The notes: a model not told the origin generated them from the letters alone. Shown: positions 42,798 through 52,776, counted from the stretch's first letter. The stretch: 64,000 nucleotides of DNA from Arthrobacter sp. StoSoilB5 (GCF_019977235.1 NZ_AP024646.1:3224001-3288000), one strand, 5' to 3'. A program made the numbers and translations.

Positions 42798-43589
42798 TCA
42801 GCAGCCTCCAGGCGCCCGCCTCAAAGGTGCCTGCCGATACAGATAACTCCCGCGTTCAACGAACCCAGCCCGCGAATACAAAGCCTGCGCACCGTGGTTG
42901 GACGCAGTGACCAACAGCCAAAAACCCTGGAGATTTCGGGCCGCTCCCTGGTCCAGTAGTGCTGCCAGCACCATCGTCCCGTATCCCCGTCTGCGGTGGC
43001 TGGCCGAGGTCGCCATACAGTAGAGACCTCCCCAGCCGCCCACCAGGGCGAGGCGTCCGACGGCGGCGGGGACACCGTCGTCGTCCCTCACCAACGCGTA
43101 CAACGACTCGCATCCGGTAAGAATGGTGCGTGCTACGTCCAGTTCCGCGTCGCCACCGCGCCCGTCCACTGACCACCACAAGCGAAGCCATTCCTCCGTG
43201 GGTGTTTCCGAGAATTCGACGCCGCTGGAGCCGGCACCCAACGCTTCCACGCCCCGGACCATGATCAGCGTTTCGGACTGCCTGGTGAAGCGTTGCTGGT
43301 CCAGAACGGCGTTGAGGCCGGCACTTGGGACATTATCGAATATTTGGAAAATGAGCGGGAGGCGCCGCTGCCTGTACCAATCCGAAGCCGCTCTAACCGA
43401 CCGCGCTATGTCTGCGGTTTCCTCCAGGTCTGGAGTTCCGTCCGTGCCAGGCACGTTCCTCGGCCACACTGAGTTTGCCCTCTGCGTCACTCCCCCGGAC
43501 GCGCGGAGCACCCACTCCCCTGCGTCTTCACGCTCCATTGCTGGCCACGCAGTATCCATGAGGGTTTCCAGGAACACTTGGTCCAACAC
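42798..43589 (-). CDS. GNAT-family N-acetyltransferase
   Basis: A 263-residue protein with the acetyl-CoA-binding GNAT domain in the C-terminal half: GWGGLYCMATSASHRRRGYGTMVLAAL (the R/Q-x-x-G-x-G/A loop) and AQALYSRAGFVERGSYLYR. The N-terminal half (WVLRASGGVTQRANSVWP, LIFQIFDNVPSAGLNAVLDQQRF) resembles the divergent N-terminal domains of two-domain GNAT proteins. The acceptor is unknown. It starts at GTG 71 bases after aspS, on the far side of the aspS terminator, and converges on the VLRF1-like gene with a 10-base gap. Confidence 0.85.
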   Translation of the reverse strand: MLDQVFLETLMDTAWPAMEREDAGEWVLRASGGVTQRANSVWPRNVPGTDGTPDLEETADIARSVRAASDWYRQRRLPLIFQIFDNVPSAGLNAVLDQQRFTRQSETLIMVRGVEALGAGSSGVEFSETPTEEWLRLWWSVDGRGGDAELDVARTILTGCESLYALVRDDDGVPAAVGRLALVGGWGGLYCMATSASHRRRGYGTMVLAALLDQGAARNLQGFWLLVTASNHGAQALYSRAGFVERGSYLYRQAPLRRAPGGC

Positions 43590-43620
43590 CCTGCGGCACC
43601 TTTCATCTGCGGGAACACCA

Positions 43621-43648
43621 AGGGCTCCCCACTGCGGTGGGGAGCCCT
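43621..43648 (-). terminator. terminator after aspS
   Basis: AGGGCTCCCCAC (43621-43632) and GTGGGGAGCCCT (43637-43648) form a perfect 12-bp stem with a TGCG loop. On the minus strand TTGGTGTT follows. It lies 11 bases past the aspS stop. Confidence 0.88.
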
Positions 43649-43659
43649 GGGCTATTGCC

Positions 43660-45441
43660 TTATTCGGACTTGGTTTCCGGCTTGGTTTCCGGCTTGAAGT
43701 CGACGCCGGCTTCCTTTCGCTGCTGTGCCGTGATGGGTGCAGGAGCGGCGGTCAGCGGGTCAAAGCCATTGCCGGTCTTCGGGAAGGCGATGACGTCGCG
43801 GATCGACTCGACACCGGCGAGCAAAGCCACCACACGGTCCCATCCAAGCGCGATGCCGCCGTGCGGTGGGGCGCCGTACTTGAAGCCCTCCAACAGGAAG
43901 CCGAACTTGGTCTGGGCGTCTTCCTTGTCCAGGCCCATGAGCTGGAAGACACGTTCCTGGACTTCGCGCTCGTGGATACGGATGGAACCGCCGCCGATTT
44001 CGTTGCCATTGCATACGATGTCGTAGGCGTAAGAGAGCGCCGACTCGGGATCCTTGTCAAAGGTGTCAAGGAACTCCGGCTTGGGAGAGGTGAAGGCGTG
44101 GTGCACGGCGGTCCACTGGCCAGCCCCCACAGCAACGTCACCAGAGGCAACTGCCGCGGCAGCGGGCTCGAACATCGGTGCGTCCACGATCCATACGAAC
44201 GCCCAGTCCTTGGGATCGATCAGGCCCGTGCGGTGGCCAATCTCGACACGTGCTGCGCCAAGGAGTGCCCGTGATGCGGACTTCTCGCCAGCAGCGAAGA
44301 AAATGCAGTCACCCGGCTTGGCGCCGACGGCGTCGGCCAGGCCGGCCCGCTCTTCGTCGGTGAGGTTCTTGGCCACGGGGCCAGCGAGTTCGCCATCTTC
44401 CTTATAAAGAACGTAGGCCAGCCCCTTGGCGCCACGCTGCTTGGCCCATTCCTGCCAGGCGTCCAGGGCACGACGCGCCTGCGAAGCGCCTCCGGGCATG
44501 ACGACGGCGCCAACGTACGGTGCCTTGAAGACGCCGAAGTTGGTGTCCTTGAAGAACTCCGTCAACTCGGTCAGCTCCAGGCCGAAGCGAAGGTCCGGCT
44601 TGTCGGAACCGTACTTTGCCATGGCGTCCAGGTACGTCATGCGGCGAATCGGTGTGGGGACCTCGACGTCGATCAGTTGCCACAGGGCTTTCACGATTGC
44701 TTCGCCGAGCTCAATGACATCGTCCTGGTCAACGAAGCTCGCCTCGATGTCCAGCTGGGTGAACTCCGGCTGACGGTCTGCGCGGAAGTCTTCGTCACGG
44801 TAGCAGCGGGCGATCTGGTAGTACTTTTCGAATCCGCCCACCTGCAGCAGCTGCTTGAAAAGCTGCGGCGACTGCGGCAGCGCGTACCAAGAACCCGGGG
44901 CAAGCCGGGCGGGGACGACGAAGTCGCGGGCGCCTTCCGGCGTCGAACGCGTCAACGTGGGTGTCTCGATCTCGACGTAGCCGCGCTGGTGCAGCAATTC
45001 GCGGGCGATACGGTTTGCCTCGGAACGGAGGCGCAGGTTGCGGGCCGGGCCGGGCCGGCGCAGGTCAAGGTAGCGATGCTTGAGGCGCGCTTCTTCTCCA
45101 ACTTCGACGTGCTCATCGATCTGGAAAGGCAGCGGGTCCGAGGTGTTGAGGATGATGACTTTGTCCGCCATGACCTCGATCTCGCCCGTGGCCAACGCAG
45201 GATTCTCATTGCCTTCAGGACGCTTGTTGACGGTGCCCGTCACCTGCAGGACGTATTCGTTCCGCAGGCCGTGGAAGACCTCTTCCTCACGGACAACCAC
45301 CTGGGCGACACCGGAAGCGTCACGAAGGTCAACGAATGCAACGCCACCGTGATCACGGCGGCGGCCCACCCAGCCAGCCAGGGTAACGGTTTGTCCAATG
45401 TGCTCGGAGCGAAGTGATCCGAGGTCATGTGTGCGCAGCAC
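43660..45441 (-). CDS. aspS: aspartyl-tRNA synthetase
   Basis: Class II synthetase for tRNA-Asp. The OB-fold anticodon domain starts with [40 protein letters not shown]; motif 2 is [25 protein letters not shown]; the bacterial GAD insertion spans about 300-410; motif 3 is [17 protein letters not shown]. Length 593. The very C-terminus carries two KPET repeats from a perfect 12-bp tandem duplication (43669-43692). Whether it is discriminating cannot be judged here. The GTG at 45441 has GGAA four bases upstream; the open frame to 45528 is not family-like. hisS precedes it by 96 bases. Confidence 0.95.
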   Translation of the reverse strand: MLRTHDLGSLRSEHIGQTVTLAGWVGRRRDHGGVAFVDLRDASGVAQVVVREEEVFHGLRNEYVLQVTGTVNKRPEGNENPALATGEIEVMADKVIILNTSDPLPFQIDEHVEVGEEARLKHRYLDLRRPGPARNLRLRSEANRIARELLHQRGYVEIETPTLTRSTPEGARDFVVPARLAPGSWYALPQSPQLFKQLLQVGGFEKYYQIARCYRDEDFRADRQPEFTQLDIEASFVDQDDVIELGEAIVKALWQLIDVEVPTPIRRMTYLDAMAKYGSDKPDLRFGLELTELTEFFKDTNFGVFKAPYVGAVVMPGGASQARRALDAWQEWAKQRGAKGLAYVLYKEDGELAGPVAKNLTDEERAGLADAVGAKPGDCIFFAAGEKSASRALLGAARVEIGHRTGLIDPKDWAFVWIVDAPMFEPAAAAVASGDVAVGAGQWTAVHHAFTSPKPEFLDTFDKDPESALSYAYDIVCNGNEIGGGSIRIHEREVQERVFQLMGLDKEDAQTKFGFLLEGFKYGAPPHGGIALGWDRVVALLAGVESIRDVIAFPKTGNGFDPLTAAPAPITAQQRKEAGVDFKPETKPETKSE

Positions 45442-45537
45442 AGCATTCCTTTCAACATGAATTTTCAAGGGATCATTGCAAAGACGATCCCGTCCGAGTT
45501 TACCTGCACCCGCCGCGGCTCCCGCCACGGGCCTCTA

Positions 45538-46887
45538 TCAGGCGGTAGTTACCCGAACATGCAGGTCCTCCTCCGACGGTGACCAGCTGGCGGGGTCTGC
45601 ATCCACCTGTTCGCCGGAGCGGATGTCCTTGACCTGGTGTTTGCCGTCGTCGTCGGTGAACCACACAAACGGGATTCCCCGACGATCCGCGAACTTGATC
45701 TGCTTGCCGAACTTTTCAGCCTTGGCAGCCACTTCGGTAGCGATACCGCGACCGCGGAGCTGGGCGGCCACGTCCTGCGCCGCCGACCAACTGTCGTCGT
45801 TGTTCAAGGCGACCAGGACCGCCGTCGGAACCGAACGCGAGGCAGTTGCCAGTTCCTGGCTGAGGATGCGCGAAACCAGGCGCGTGACGCCGATGGAAAG
45901 CCCGACGCCGGGGAACTTCCGGTTTCCCTTGCTGGCCAGGGCGTCGTAACGACCGCCCGAGCAGATGGAGCCAAGTTGTTCGTGGCCTACCAGGACAGTT
46001 TCGACGACGGTTCCCGTGTAGTAGTCCAGTCCGCGGGCGATGCTGAGGTCGGCGACCACTTTGCCGGGTGCGCGCTGGACGGCAGCCTCAATGACCTGCT
46101 GGAGCTCACTCAGTCCTTCCTCAAGGAGGTCATCGGACACCCCCAGTGACCGTACCTGGTCCACGAACGAGGTGTCCTCCGTACGGATGCTGGCAAGCTT
46201 GAGCGCAAGGGCAGCCTGCTCATCCGATGCGCCGAGCTCGCTCTTGAGCAGTTCGGCGACTTTTTCTGCACCAATCTTTTCCAGCTTGTCGATGCTGCGC
46301 AGGACTCCTGCCGTGTCCGTCAAGCCAATTCCGCGGTAGAAGCCTTCAGCCAACTTGCGGTTGTTGATCCGGAGACGGAAGTCCGGGATCGGGAGGGCGC
46401 TCAGCGCCTCGGCGATAACCAGCGCGATTTCAACGTCATAGCGGAACGGCAATTCGCCATCGCCCACAACATCTATATCTGCCTGGGTGAATTCGCGCGC
46501 ACGGCCTTCCTGCGGGCGCTCCCCACGCCAGACCTTCTGGATCTGGTAGCGGCGGAACGGGAAAGCGAGATAGCCGGCATTTTCAACGACGTAGCGCGCA
46601 AAGGGAACAGTGAGGTCGAAGTGCAAGGCCAAAGCGTGGGGATCGGCCTTGTCCGACTTTGTTGCAGCTTCGCCTTCCTCGTCCTGCAGCCTGCTCAGCC
46701 CGTAGACCTCTTTGTCGATTTCGCCTTTGCGCAGCAACTGGCCGACCGTTTCAACAGCACGCGTTTCAATGGACGAGAACCCATGCAGTTCGAACGTCTT
46801 CCGGAGCGTGTCCAGCACATGGAGCTCCACCAACCGCTCCTGGGGAAGCCACTCGGGGAATCCGGACAGGGAGGCGGTACGTGCCAT
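45538..46887 (-). CDS. hisS: histidyl-tRNA synthetase
   Basis: Class II synthetase for tRNA-His, 449 residues. Motif 1 region GFPEWLPQERLVELHVLDTLRKTFELHGF, LRFDLTVP equivalent ALHFDLTVPFARYV, motif 2 QIQKVWRGERPQEGRAREFTQADID, the histidine-A/B motifs IARGLDYYTGTVVE and GSICSGGRYDAL, and motif 3 GVGLSIGVTRLVSRIL are all visible. The C-terminal anticodon-binding domain ends at DLHVRVTTA. GAGGAG lies ten bases before the ATG. It shares a 207-base divergent intergenic region with the cyclophilin gene, where a symmetric inverted repeat carries -10-like hexamers. Confidence 0.96.
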   Translation of the reverse strand: MARTASLSGFPEWLPQERLVELHVLDTLRKTFELHGFSSIETRAVETVGQLLRKGEIDKEVYGLSRLQDEEGEAATKSDKADPHALALHFDLTVPFARYVVENAGYLAFPFRRYQIQKVWRGERPQEGRAREFTQADIDVVGDGELPFRYDVEIALVIAEALSALPIPDFRLRINNRKLAEGFYRGIGLTDTAGVLRSIDKLEKIGAEKVAELLKSELGASDEQAALALKLASIRTEDTSFVDQVRSLGVSDDLLEEGLSELQQVIEAAVQRAPGKVVADLSIARGLDYYTGTVVETVLVGHEQLGSICSGGRYDALASKGNRKFPGVGLSIGVTRLVSRILSQELATASRSVPTAVLVALNNDDSWSAAQDVAAQLRGRGIATEVAAKAEKFGKQIKFADRRGIPFVWFTDDDGKHQVKDIRSGEQVDADPASWSPSEEDLHVRVTTA

Positions 46888-46984
46888 GGTGGATAAATCT
46901 CCTCGAAGAAAGCTGACTCAGGAATCAGCACCGCAGCTTTAAAGGCCGTTTCGGCGATTATGGGGCGGGCGTCCAGCCGGTCAT

Positions 46985-47015
46985 GCATAAACTATGTGCG
47001 GCAGCCAGTTTATGC
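46985..47015. promoter_or_regulatory. inverted repeat with face-to-face -10-like hexamers between hisS and the cyclophilin gene
   Basis: GCATAAACT (46985-46993) and AGTTTATGC (47007-47015) are perfect reverse complements 13 bases apart. Each arm contains TAAACT (TANNNT): plus strand 46988-46993, minus strand 47012-47007. Both would start transcription near 47000, giving leaders of about 95 bases (cyclophilin) and 110 bases (hisS). It could equally be an operator. Confidence 0.45.
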
Positions 47016-47094
47016 TTTCCGCGCGTGCACATCTAATGCAGCATGCGCGGCCCCTGCGGGCAACCGGCGAATGTGGACACAATCAGGAGGACTC

Positions 47095-47889
47095 TTGGCA
47101 ACAAGGTCGCGGGATGACCGCGAAGCGAGACGACGCATCCGGCAGATGGAAGCCAAGCGTGCCCTGCGGCAGGAACAGGGCAAGCGGCGCAAACGCGACA
47201 ACACTATTGCCATCGGCGCGGGCGCTGCTGCCGTGATTCTCGCAGTCGTGCTGCAATTGACAGTTTTCAGTTCCAACCCCACCGAGGCAGAGTTCGCCGC
47301 CGCCGAAGCTGGGTTGAGGTCCCCCTCGGCCTCACCGTCGGCGTCAAACAGCGCAGACATTCCCAGCCCGGACACCGCAGCCGGTAAAACCTTCACAGGC
47401 GAGCTCGCCTTGAACAGCGGTGTTATAGGCGTTGAACTGAACGGAACTGCTGCGCCCCAGGCAGCGGCCGTCATCAAATCCCTCACCGACTCCAGCTATT
47501 ACAACGGGGCCTTCTGCCACCGCCTGACCACCGCCGAGACGTTCGGCCTTCTGCAGTGCGGCGCCAAGTCCGAAGACGGCGCAGACGATCCCAACTACCG
47601 TTGGGGCCCGCTTGAGAACACGCCCTCCGACAACACCTACCCGGCTGGAACAATCGCCGTTGCCCGTTCCGGAAACAACGCCTACGGCAATGGTCACCAG
47701 TTCTTCATTGTCTATAGGGACACCACCATTCCCGCGGACACGGCCGGCGGTTACACCGTGGTCGGCAAGGTAACAAGTGGTTTGGACGTAGTCACGAAGA
47801 TCGCTGCAGCAGGCCTGAAACCGGGTGAAAATGCAACCGACGGCGCCCCTGTGGCACCTGTCACGATAGACTCGTTTTCTCTGAAGTAA
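47095..47889 (+). CDS. membrane-anchored cyclophilin-type peptidyl-prolyl isomerase (divergent active site)
   Basis: A 264-residue protein: a basic coiled N-terminus (RDDREARRRIRQMEAKRALRQEQGKRRKR), one membrane helix (about 37-57, IAIGAGAAAVILAVVLQLTVF), a Ser/Pro/Ala linker, and a cyclophilin domain from about residue 98 outside the membrane. The catalytic region reads GAFCHRLTTAETFGLLQCG, so the Arg and Gln of the usual FHR...MxQGGD remain but the Phe before His is Cys; the second motif is GNGHQFFIVYRDT. Proline isomerase activity is likely but possibly weak. The TTG start at 47095 is chosen because AGGAGG lies four bases upstream. Confidence 0.88.
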   Translation: MATRSRDDREARRRIRQMEAKRALRQEQGKRRKRDNTIAIGAGAAAVILAVVLQLTVFSSNPTEAEFAAAEAGLRSPSASPSASNSADIPSPDTAAGKTFTGELALNSGVIGVELNGTAAPQAAAVIKSLTDSSYYNGAFCHRLTTAETFGLLQCGAKSEDGADDPNYRWGPLENTPSDNTYPAGTIAVARSGNNAYGNGHQFFIVYRDTTIPADTAGGYTVVGKVTSGLDVVTKIAAAGLKPGENATDGAPVAPVTIDSFSLK

Positions 47890-47955
47890 CCAGCCTTTGG
47901 CCCCGGTACGGGGTGCACTACCTTAGCAGTCCCTCCAAGCGAAAGACTTTTAGCG

Positions 47956-49509
47956 GTGACAGACAGTCAGAAATCCGACGAAACAGCAGTAGTGGCCAAC
48001 CAAGACGCAGTCGAGGCAAACAGCCCCAATGGGACTGAGGCAGCACTTGCGGCTGATCCAACACCCGCCGCTGCAGCCGACGAAACACCGGCAGCAACCG
48101 AAACACCGGCAGTAACCGAAGCCCCAGCGGCTGAAGAAACACCCGCAGAAGCCAAGCCTGGCGGATCGCGCCCCACGCCTTCCCCCGCTGCCTTTGCGGC
48201 CCGCCCCAAGGCCCCTGCCGCCGTCGTTCCAGCTGCACCCGCGGTATCTGCAGCATCGCTCGCAGAGGCAGCCAAGTGGGGTCGCGCTGAAGGCGACGGT
48301 CACGTTTTCCTCACGTTGGATGGCGAAGAGATTGCCGTTGGCCAATACCCGGGTGTTAGCCCTGACGAAGCCTTGGGCTACTTCGCCCGGAAGTTCGACG
48401 ACATCATCGCCCAGGTAGTCCTGCTGGAACACCGCGTGGAATCCAAGGCGCCGGCAACGGACATGCAGAAGACCGTGACCCACCTCCGCGAGCAGCTCGC
48501 AGAGCGCAACATGGTGGGCGATATCCGTTCGGCTGAAGCACGTCTGGACACGTTGTCTGCGCAGATTACCGAGCTGGAAAAGTCCGAGAAAGCAGCCCAT
48601 GAGGCGGTCCGCGCCAGCGAGCTCGCCGCCCGCGAAGCCATTGTGGCGGAGGCAGAGGCCATTGCTGGCCAGGATCCTGCCCAGATCCAGTGGAAGACGT
48701 CCAGTGCGCGTATGAACGAGCTCTTCGAGACGTGGAAGGCTGCGCAGAAGAGCGGAGTCCGACTGGGCCGGAGCAACGAAGACGCACTGTGGAAGCGCTT
48801 CCGCTCGGCGCGCACTGTGTTCGATCGCCACCGCCGCGCTTACTTCTCGCAGCTGGACAGCAACAATTCTGCGGCCAAGGTCGCCAAGGAAGCATTGATC
48901 GCGGAAGCTGAAGCACTTTCCTCTTCCACTGACTGGGGTTACGCGGCCGGCGAATACCGCAGGCTCATGGATCAGTGGAAGGCCACCCCGCGGGCCAGTC
49001 GCAAAGATGACGACGCCCTCTGGGGCCGTTTCCGTGCCGCCCAGGATGTCTTCTTCAGCAACCGGCAGGCTGCAAACGAGCAGATTGACCAGGAGTACAC
49101 GGCCAACCTCGCAGTCAAGGAGCAGCTGGTAGCCGAGGCCCAGGCGCTGCTGCCGATCAACGATCTCAACGCCACGAAGAAGGCCTTGCAGTCCATCCGC
49201 GACCGTTGGGAAGATGCCGGTAAGGTCCCCAGGGCGGACATGGGCCGCATCGAGGCCGGTCTGCGCAAGGTGGAGGACGCAGTCCGAGAGGCCGAGGAAG
49301 AAAAGTGGCGCCGGAGCAACCCGGAGACCAAGGCCCGCACCAACAGTGCCTTGTCGCAACTTGAGTCCGCTATCGCCGGGCTCAAGGAGGACCTGGAGAA
49401 AGCCGAAAAGGCCGGTGACCAGCGCCGTATCAAGGCTGCGCGTGAGGCTCTTGAAGCACGTGAGGCATGGCTGGACCAGATCCAGCGCTCGGCGAGCGAC
49501 CTCGCCTAA
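47956..49509 (+). CDS. DUF349 repeat protein
   Basis: A 517-residue cytoplasmic protein. Residues 1-110 are Ala/Pro/Glu/Thr-rich and probably disordered. A short conserved part (GHVFLTLDGEEIAVGQYPGVSPDEALGYFARKFDD) links to a coiled region (185-224), then three DUF349 repeats at about 225-296, 311-375 and 386-455, each with a W or WK motif and a WxRFRxAxxxF core (ALWKRFRSARTVFDRHR; ALWGRFRAAQDVFFSNR). A last coiled coil ends the protein. DUF349 proteins have been linked to motility and surface traits in other bacteria, but no general function is established. GTG start; it follows the cyclophilin gene by 66 bases. Confidence 0.85.
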   Translation: MTDSQKSDETAVVANQDAVEANSPNGTEAALAADPTPAAAADETPAATETPAVTEAPAAEETPAEAKPGGSRPTPSPAAFAARPKAPAAVVPAAPAVSAASLAEAAKWGRAEGDGHVFLTLDGEEIAVGQYPGVSPDEALGYFARKFDDIIAQVVLLEHRVESKAPATDMQKTVTHLREQLAERNMVGDIRSAEARLDTLSAQITELEKSEKAAHEAVRASELAAREAIVAEAEAIAGQDPAQIQWKTSSARMNELFETWKAAQKSGVRLGRSNEDALWKRFRSARTVFDRHRRAYFSQLDSNNSAAKVAKEALIAEAEALSSSTDWGYAAGEYRRLMDQWKATPRASRKDDDALWGRFRAAQDVFFSNRQAANEQIDQEYTANLAVKEQLVAEAQALLPINDLNATKKALQSIRDRWEDAGKVPRADMGRIEAGLRKVEDAVREAEEEKWRRSNPETKARTNSALSQLESAIAGLKEDLEKAEKAGDQRRIKAAREALEAREAWLDQIQRSASDLA

Positions 49510-49546
49510 CCCAACCTGGGGCTCGTTCTGAGCCCACACTTCCCCG

Positions 49547-49588
49547 CAGGCCCTGTACCGGTTATCCACATACCCGGTGCGGGGCCTG
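49547..49588 (+). terminator. hairpin after the DUF349 gene with a DnaA-box-like loop
   Basis: CAGGCCCTGTACCGG (49547-49561) pairs with CCGGTGCGGGGCCTG (49574-49588), 15 pairs including two G-U pairs. The 12-base loop contains TTATCCACA (49562-49570), identical to the DnaA-box consensus. There is no T-run after it. Confidence 0.6.
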
Positions 49589-49622
49589 TACTGTTGTGGC
49601 CCAGGCACGCAATGATCAACGA

Positions 49623-50225
49623 ATGGTCCCACCCGTCACAGCCCCGCACCTGCAGGAACCCGTTCTTCCCGAGCTCTTCGCACCCAGCCGCCTCTTCACG
49701 TGGCCCGAATTGCAGTGCATGGCGCTGGATGGCATCCTGCTTCCCTTGTACGGAAAGAGTTACGCGGCGCCTGGTGTTGCAGTCACGCCACGCCTCCGCG
49801 CCCGTGCAGCCTCCTTGGCGGTCCCGGACCGGATGCGGACCAAAGTGGTCGCAGGAAGGCTTACGGCAGCTTGGATCTACGGCTGCGCCAAGCCTCCGGA
49901 GCGGTTATCGCTCCTGGTCGACGCCAAGCATCGCATCTCCAGCGTGCGTGGCGCCCGGGGGTGCAATCTCCATGAGGTCCGCCTGGGCCAACTGGATGTT
50001 GTGAGCCTTGGCGGCATGCTGGTGAGCAGCCCGTTGCGAACAGCAGCGGACATCGCCCTGCATGTTGAGTCGGATCAAGCCCTGCCGGCGCTGCGTCGAC
50101 TTCTCGATCACCAGGATCTCGGCATCAGGCTCCGCTTGCTCACGCTTGCTGTGGAGGCGGCACCGCGGGTTCCCCACAAGAAGCGTGCCCTCGCTACGCT
50201 TGCGAGGCTCGTTTCCCCGAACTAG
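49623..50225 (+). CDS. AbiEi-like orphan protein
   Basis: About 200 residues. The arrangement (a start resembling a winged-helix, [23 protein letters not shown]; then [29 protein letters not shown]; then [28 protein letters not shown]) resembles actinobacterial proteins assigned to the AbiEi antitoxin-like family. No AbiEii-type nucleotidyltransferase toxin is next to it and it lacks the nuclease-like C-terminal domain of longer relatives. The start is uncertain: the ATG at 49623 has no good ribosome binding site and a GTG at 49596 is in frame. Its TAG overlaps the relA TAG on the other strand. I assign no function. Confidence 0.6.
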   Translation: MVPPVTAPHLQEPVLPELFAPSRLFTWPELQCMALDGILLPLYGKSYAAPGVAVTPRLRARAASLAVPDRMRTKVVAGRLTAAWIYGCAKPPERLSLLVDAKHRISSVRGARGCNLHEVRLGQLDVVSLGGMLVSSPLRTAADIALHVESDQALPALRRLLDHQDLGIRLRLLTLAVEAAPRVPHKKRALATLARLVSPN

Positions 50226-52615
50226 CTCCTGCGCCTGTTACCCGTGGTGCGGTAGACATCGAAAACCCCGTCGATGCGCCGCACGGCACTGAGGACATGG
50301 TGCAGATACTTTGGGTCACCCATTTCGAAGGCAAACTTGGAGATCGCCACCCTGTCGCTTGAGGTGTGCACCGAGGCCGCAAGGATGTTGACATGGTTTT
50401 CTGACAAGACACGCGTGACGTCGGACAAGAGTGACTTCCTGTCCAACGCTTCCACCTGGATTTCCACCAGGAAGACGCTGGACTGCGTTGGTGCCCACTC
50501 AACCTCGACGATCCTGTCCGGTTGGTCACGCAACCCGGCCACGTTGGTGCAATCGGTCCTATGGACAGAGACGCCGGAACCGCGGGTGACAAACCCCAGG
50601 ATGGGGTCCGGGGGCACGGGGGTGCAGCACCGGGCCAGTTTGACCCAAACATCTCCCACACCGCGAACAATGACGCCGGAATCGGAAAACTTGGACTTGG
50701 CAACCTGCGTAGGGATGCTGACCTCGTCAAGGTCCTCATCCGGGGTCTCGTGCCCACCAAGGTGCTCTACGAGCTTCTCCATGACGGACTGGGCAGACGT
50801 GTGGCCGTCGCCCACGCCGGCATAAAGACCAGAAATGTCAACGTAGTGGAAGTCCTCCGCGACCGCAGACAGCGCGTCATGATTCATGAGTCGTTGCAGT
50901 GGGAGGTTTTGCTTGCGCATCGCCCGCGTCAGCATGTCCTTGCCGCGGTCAATCGCTTCCTCACGGCGTTCCTTGGTGAACCACTGGCGGATCTTGTTCC
51001 GGGCCCTTGCCGATTTGACGAAGTGTTGCCAGTCCTGGCTTGGACCCGCACCCTCGGCCTTGGACGTGAAGATCTCCACCCAGTCGCCGTGGTTGAGTTC
51101 GCTGTTGAGCGGCACGAGTTTGCCGTTGACCCGGGCACCGATAGTCCGGTGACCCACTTCCGTGTGGACCGCGTACGCAAAGTCCACCGGCGTCGATCCA
51201 GCGGGCAAGGCCATGACTTCGCCCTTGGGCGTGAAGACAAAGACTTCACGTGCGTTGATTTCGTACCGCAGGGAATCAAGAAATTCGCCCGGGTCCGAAG
51301 TTTCCTGTTGCCAGTCCACCAAGGAGCGCAGCCAACCCATATCGCCGTCGCGTGGGCTGCCAGGGCCCACCGCAGTTCGGTTGGGCTGATCCTTGTACTT
51401 CCAGTGGGCCGCGACGCCATACTCGGCCCGGCGGTGCATCTCATGCGTGCGGATCTGGATTTCAACGGGCTTTCCACCCGGGCCGATCACCGTAGTGTGC
51501 AGGGACTGGTACATGTTGAACTTCGGCATGGCGATGTAATCTTTGAACCGCCCGGGAAGCGGATTCCAACGCGAGTGCAAGGTACCCAGTGCCGCGTAAC
51601 AGTCGCGCACGGAATCAACCAGGACGCGAACGCCCATGAGGTCGTTGATATCGTCAAAGTCCTTATCGCGGACGATCATCTTCTGGTAGATCGAGTAGTA
51701 GTGCTTGGGCCGGCCGGTGATGGTCGCCTTGATGCGTGCCGTCCGAAGGTCATCTGCAATCTGGTTGCGGATGACGCTTAGGCTCTTCTCGCGTTCGGGG
51801 GTGCGGTCCCCCACCATGCGGACGATTTCCTCGTACACCTTGGGGTAGAGCGCCGCGAAAGACAGATCCTCCAACTCCCACTTAATGGTGTTCATACCCA
51901 GGCGATGTGCCAGGGGTGCGAAGATCTCCAGCGTTTCGCGGGCCTTGCGGGACGACGATTCCGCCGACACGAACCGCCAAGTACGGGCATTGTGGAGCCG
52001 GTCGGCAAGCTTGATCATCAGGACCCGGATGTCCTTGGCCATGGCCACGACCATCTTCCGGACCGTCTCCGATTGGGCTGCCTCGCCGAAGCTGACCTTG
52101 TCCAGCTTGGTCACGCCATCCACGAGCATCGCCACTTCCGGGCCGAAGTCGCGGGTGAGGTCATTGAGCGTGTAAGGGGTGTCCTCCACGGTGTCATGGA
52201 GCAACGCGGCGGCCAGGGTGGTTCCTGTCATACCGAGTTCAGCAAGGATGGTGGCTACCGCCACGGGGTGGGTGATGTACGGATCACCGCTCTTGCGCTT
52301 CTGGCCCTGGTGGCTGCGCTCTGCCACCGCGAAAGCGCGCTGAATCAGTTCGAAGTCTTCTTTGGGGTTGTTGGCCCGCACGGTTCGCAGGAGCGGTTCC
52401 AGAATGGGCGAGTACGGCGCCACCCCTCGTCCGGTCAGTCGCGCCAGCCGGGAACGCGTACGCTCCCGCCGCCCCGGAAAGGTTGGACGCACGCCGGGAG
52501 TATCGACCGGAACCGCACCAGCGGTCCGTCCAGCCACGCTTGTTGCCGGAACCGTCACACCGCTGTGACTGTCCTCCCCGCCCGCCGGTGGTGCCGACGT
52601 CGCACGTTCTTCCAC
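50222..52615 (-). CDS. relA: bifunctional (p)ppGpp synthetase/hydrolase (Rel/RSH)
   Basis: Makes and degrades the stringent-response alarmone. Domains in order: HD hydrolase (about 95-250) with [28 protein letters not shown] and [14 protein letters not shown]; synthetase (about 290-430) with [29 protein letters not shown] and [19 protein letters not shown] domain ([27 protein letters not shown]); helical and zinc-finger-like part ([17 protein letters not shown]); and ACT domain at the C-terminus. Both catalytic centres look intact. GTG 52615 is preferred over GTG 52630 because AGGGG lies seven bases upstream, giving 797 residues. It lies downstream of the sec operon, past a terminator. Confidence 0.95.
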   Translation of the reverse strand: MEERATSAPPAGGEDSHSGVTVPATSVAGRTAGAVPVDTPGVRPTFPGRRERTRSRLARLTGRGVAPYSPILEPLLRTVRANNPKEDFELIQRAFAVAERSHQGQKRKSGDPYITHPVAVATILAELGMTGTTLAAALLHDTVEDTPYTLNDLTRDFGPEVAMLVDGVTKLDKVSFGEAAQSETVRKMVVAMAKDIRVLMIKLADRLHNARTWRFVSAESSSRKARETLEIFAPLAHRLGMNTIKWELEDLSFAALYPKVYEEIVRMVGDRTPEREKSLSVIRNQIADDLRTARIKATITGRPKHYYSIYQKMIVRDKDFDDINDLMGVRVLVDSVRDCYAALGTLHSRWNPLPGRFKDYIAMPKFNMYQSLHTTVIGPGGKPVEIQIRTHEMHRRAEYGVAAHWKYKDQPNRTAVGPGSPRDGDMGWLRSLVDWQQETSDPGEFLDSLRYEINAREVFVFTPKGEVMALPAGSTPVDFAYAVHTEVGHRTIGARVNGKLVPLNSELNHGDWVEIFTSKAEGAGPSQDWQHFVKSARARNKIRQWFTKERREEAIDRGKDMLTRAMRKQNLPLQRLMNHDALSAVAEDFHYVDISGLYAGVGDGHTSAQSVMEKLVEHLGGHETPDEDLDEVSIPTQVAKSKFSDSGVIVRGVGDVWVKLARCCTPVPPDPILGFVTRGSGVSVHRTDCTNVAGLRDQPDRIVEVEWAPTQSSVFLVEIQVEALDRKSLLSDVTRVLSENHVNILAASVHTSSDRVAISKFAFEMGDPKYLHHVLSAVRRIDGVFDVYRTTGNRRRS

Positions 52616-52648
52616 AGAAGTACCCCTCACGACCGATTTAATTCTTCC

Positions 52649-52654
52649 AGTCTA
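52649..52654 (-). promoter_or_regulatory. possible -10 element (TAGACT) of relA
   Basis: TAGACT on the minus strand fits TANNNT, 33 bases upstream of the chosen GTG, which allows a short leader with the AGGGG ribosome binding site. Confidence 0.45.
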
Positions 52655-52715
52655 TTCCCGCAACTGAATGCTTCCGCAACCGGACAGCACATGACGGCGA
52701 CCCCAGCAAGTCAAA

Positions 52716-52748
52716 GAGCCGGACCCCTGGTCATGCGGGGTCCGGCTC
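52716..52748 (-). terminator. terminator after secF
   Basis: GAGCCGGACCCC (52716-52727) and GGGGTCCGGCTC (52737-52748) form a perfect 12-bp stem with a 9-base loop. On the minus strand TTTGACTT follows. It separates the sec operon from relA. Confidence 0.88.
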
Positions 52749-52776
52749 CTGGACGTAACGCCCTATAGGAAATCGC

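Noticed and set aside
49562..49570. Chromosomal replication origin
   Set aside because: A single DnaA-box match with no cluster, no AT-rich stretch and no dnaA or dnaN nearby.
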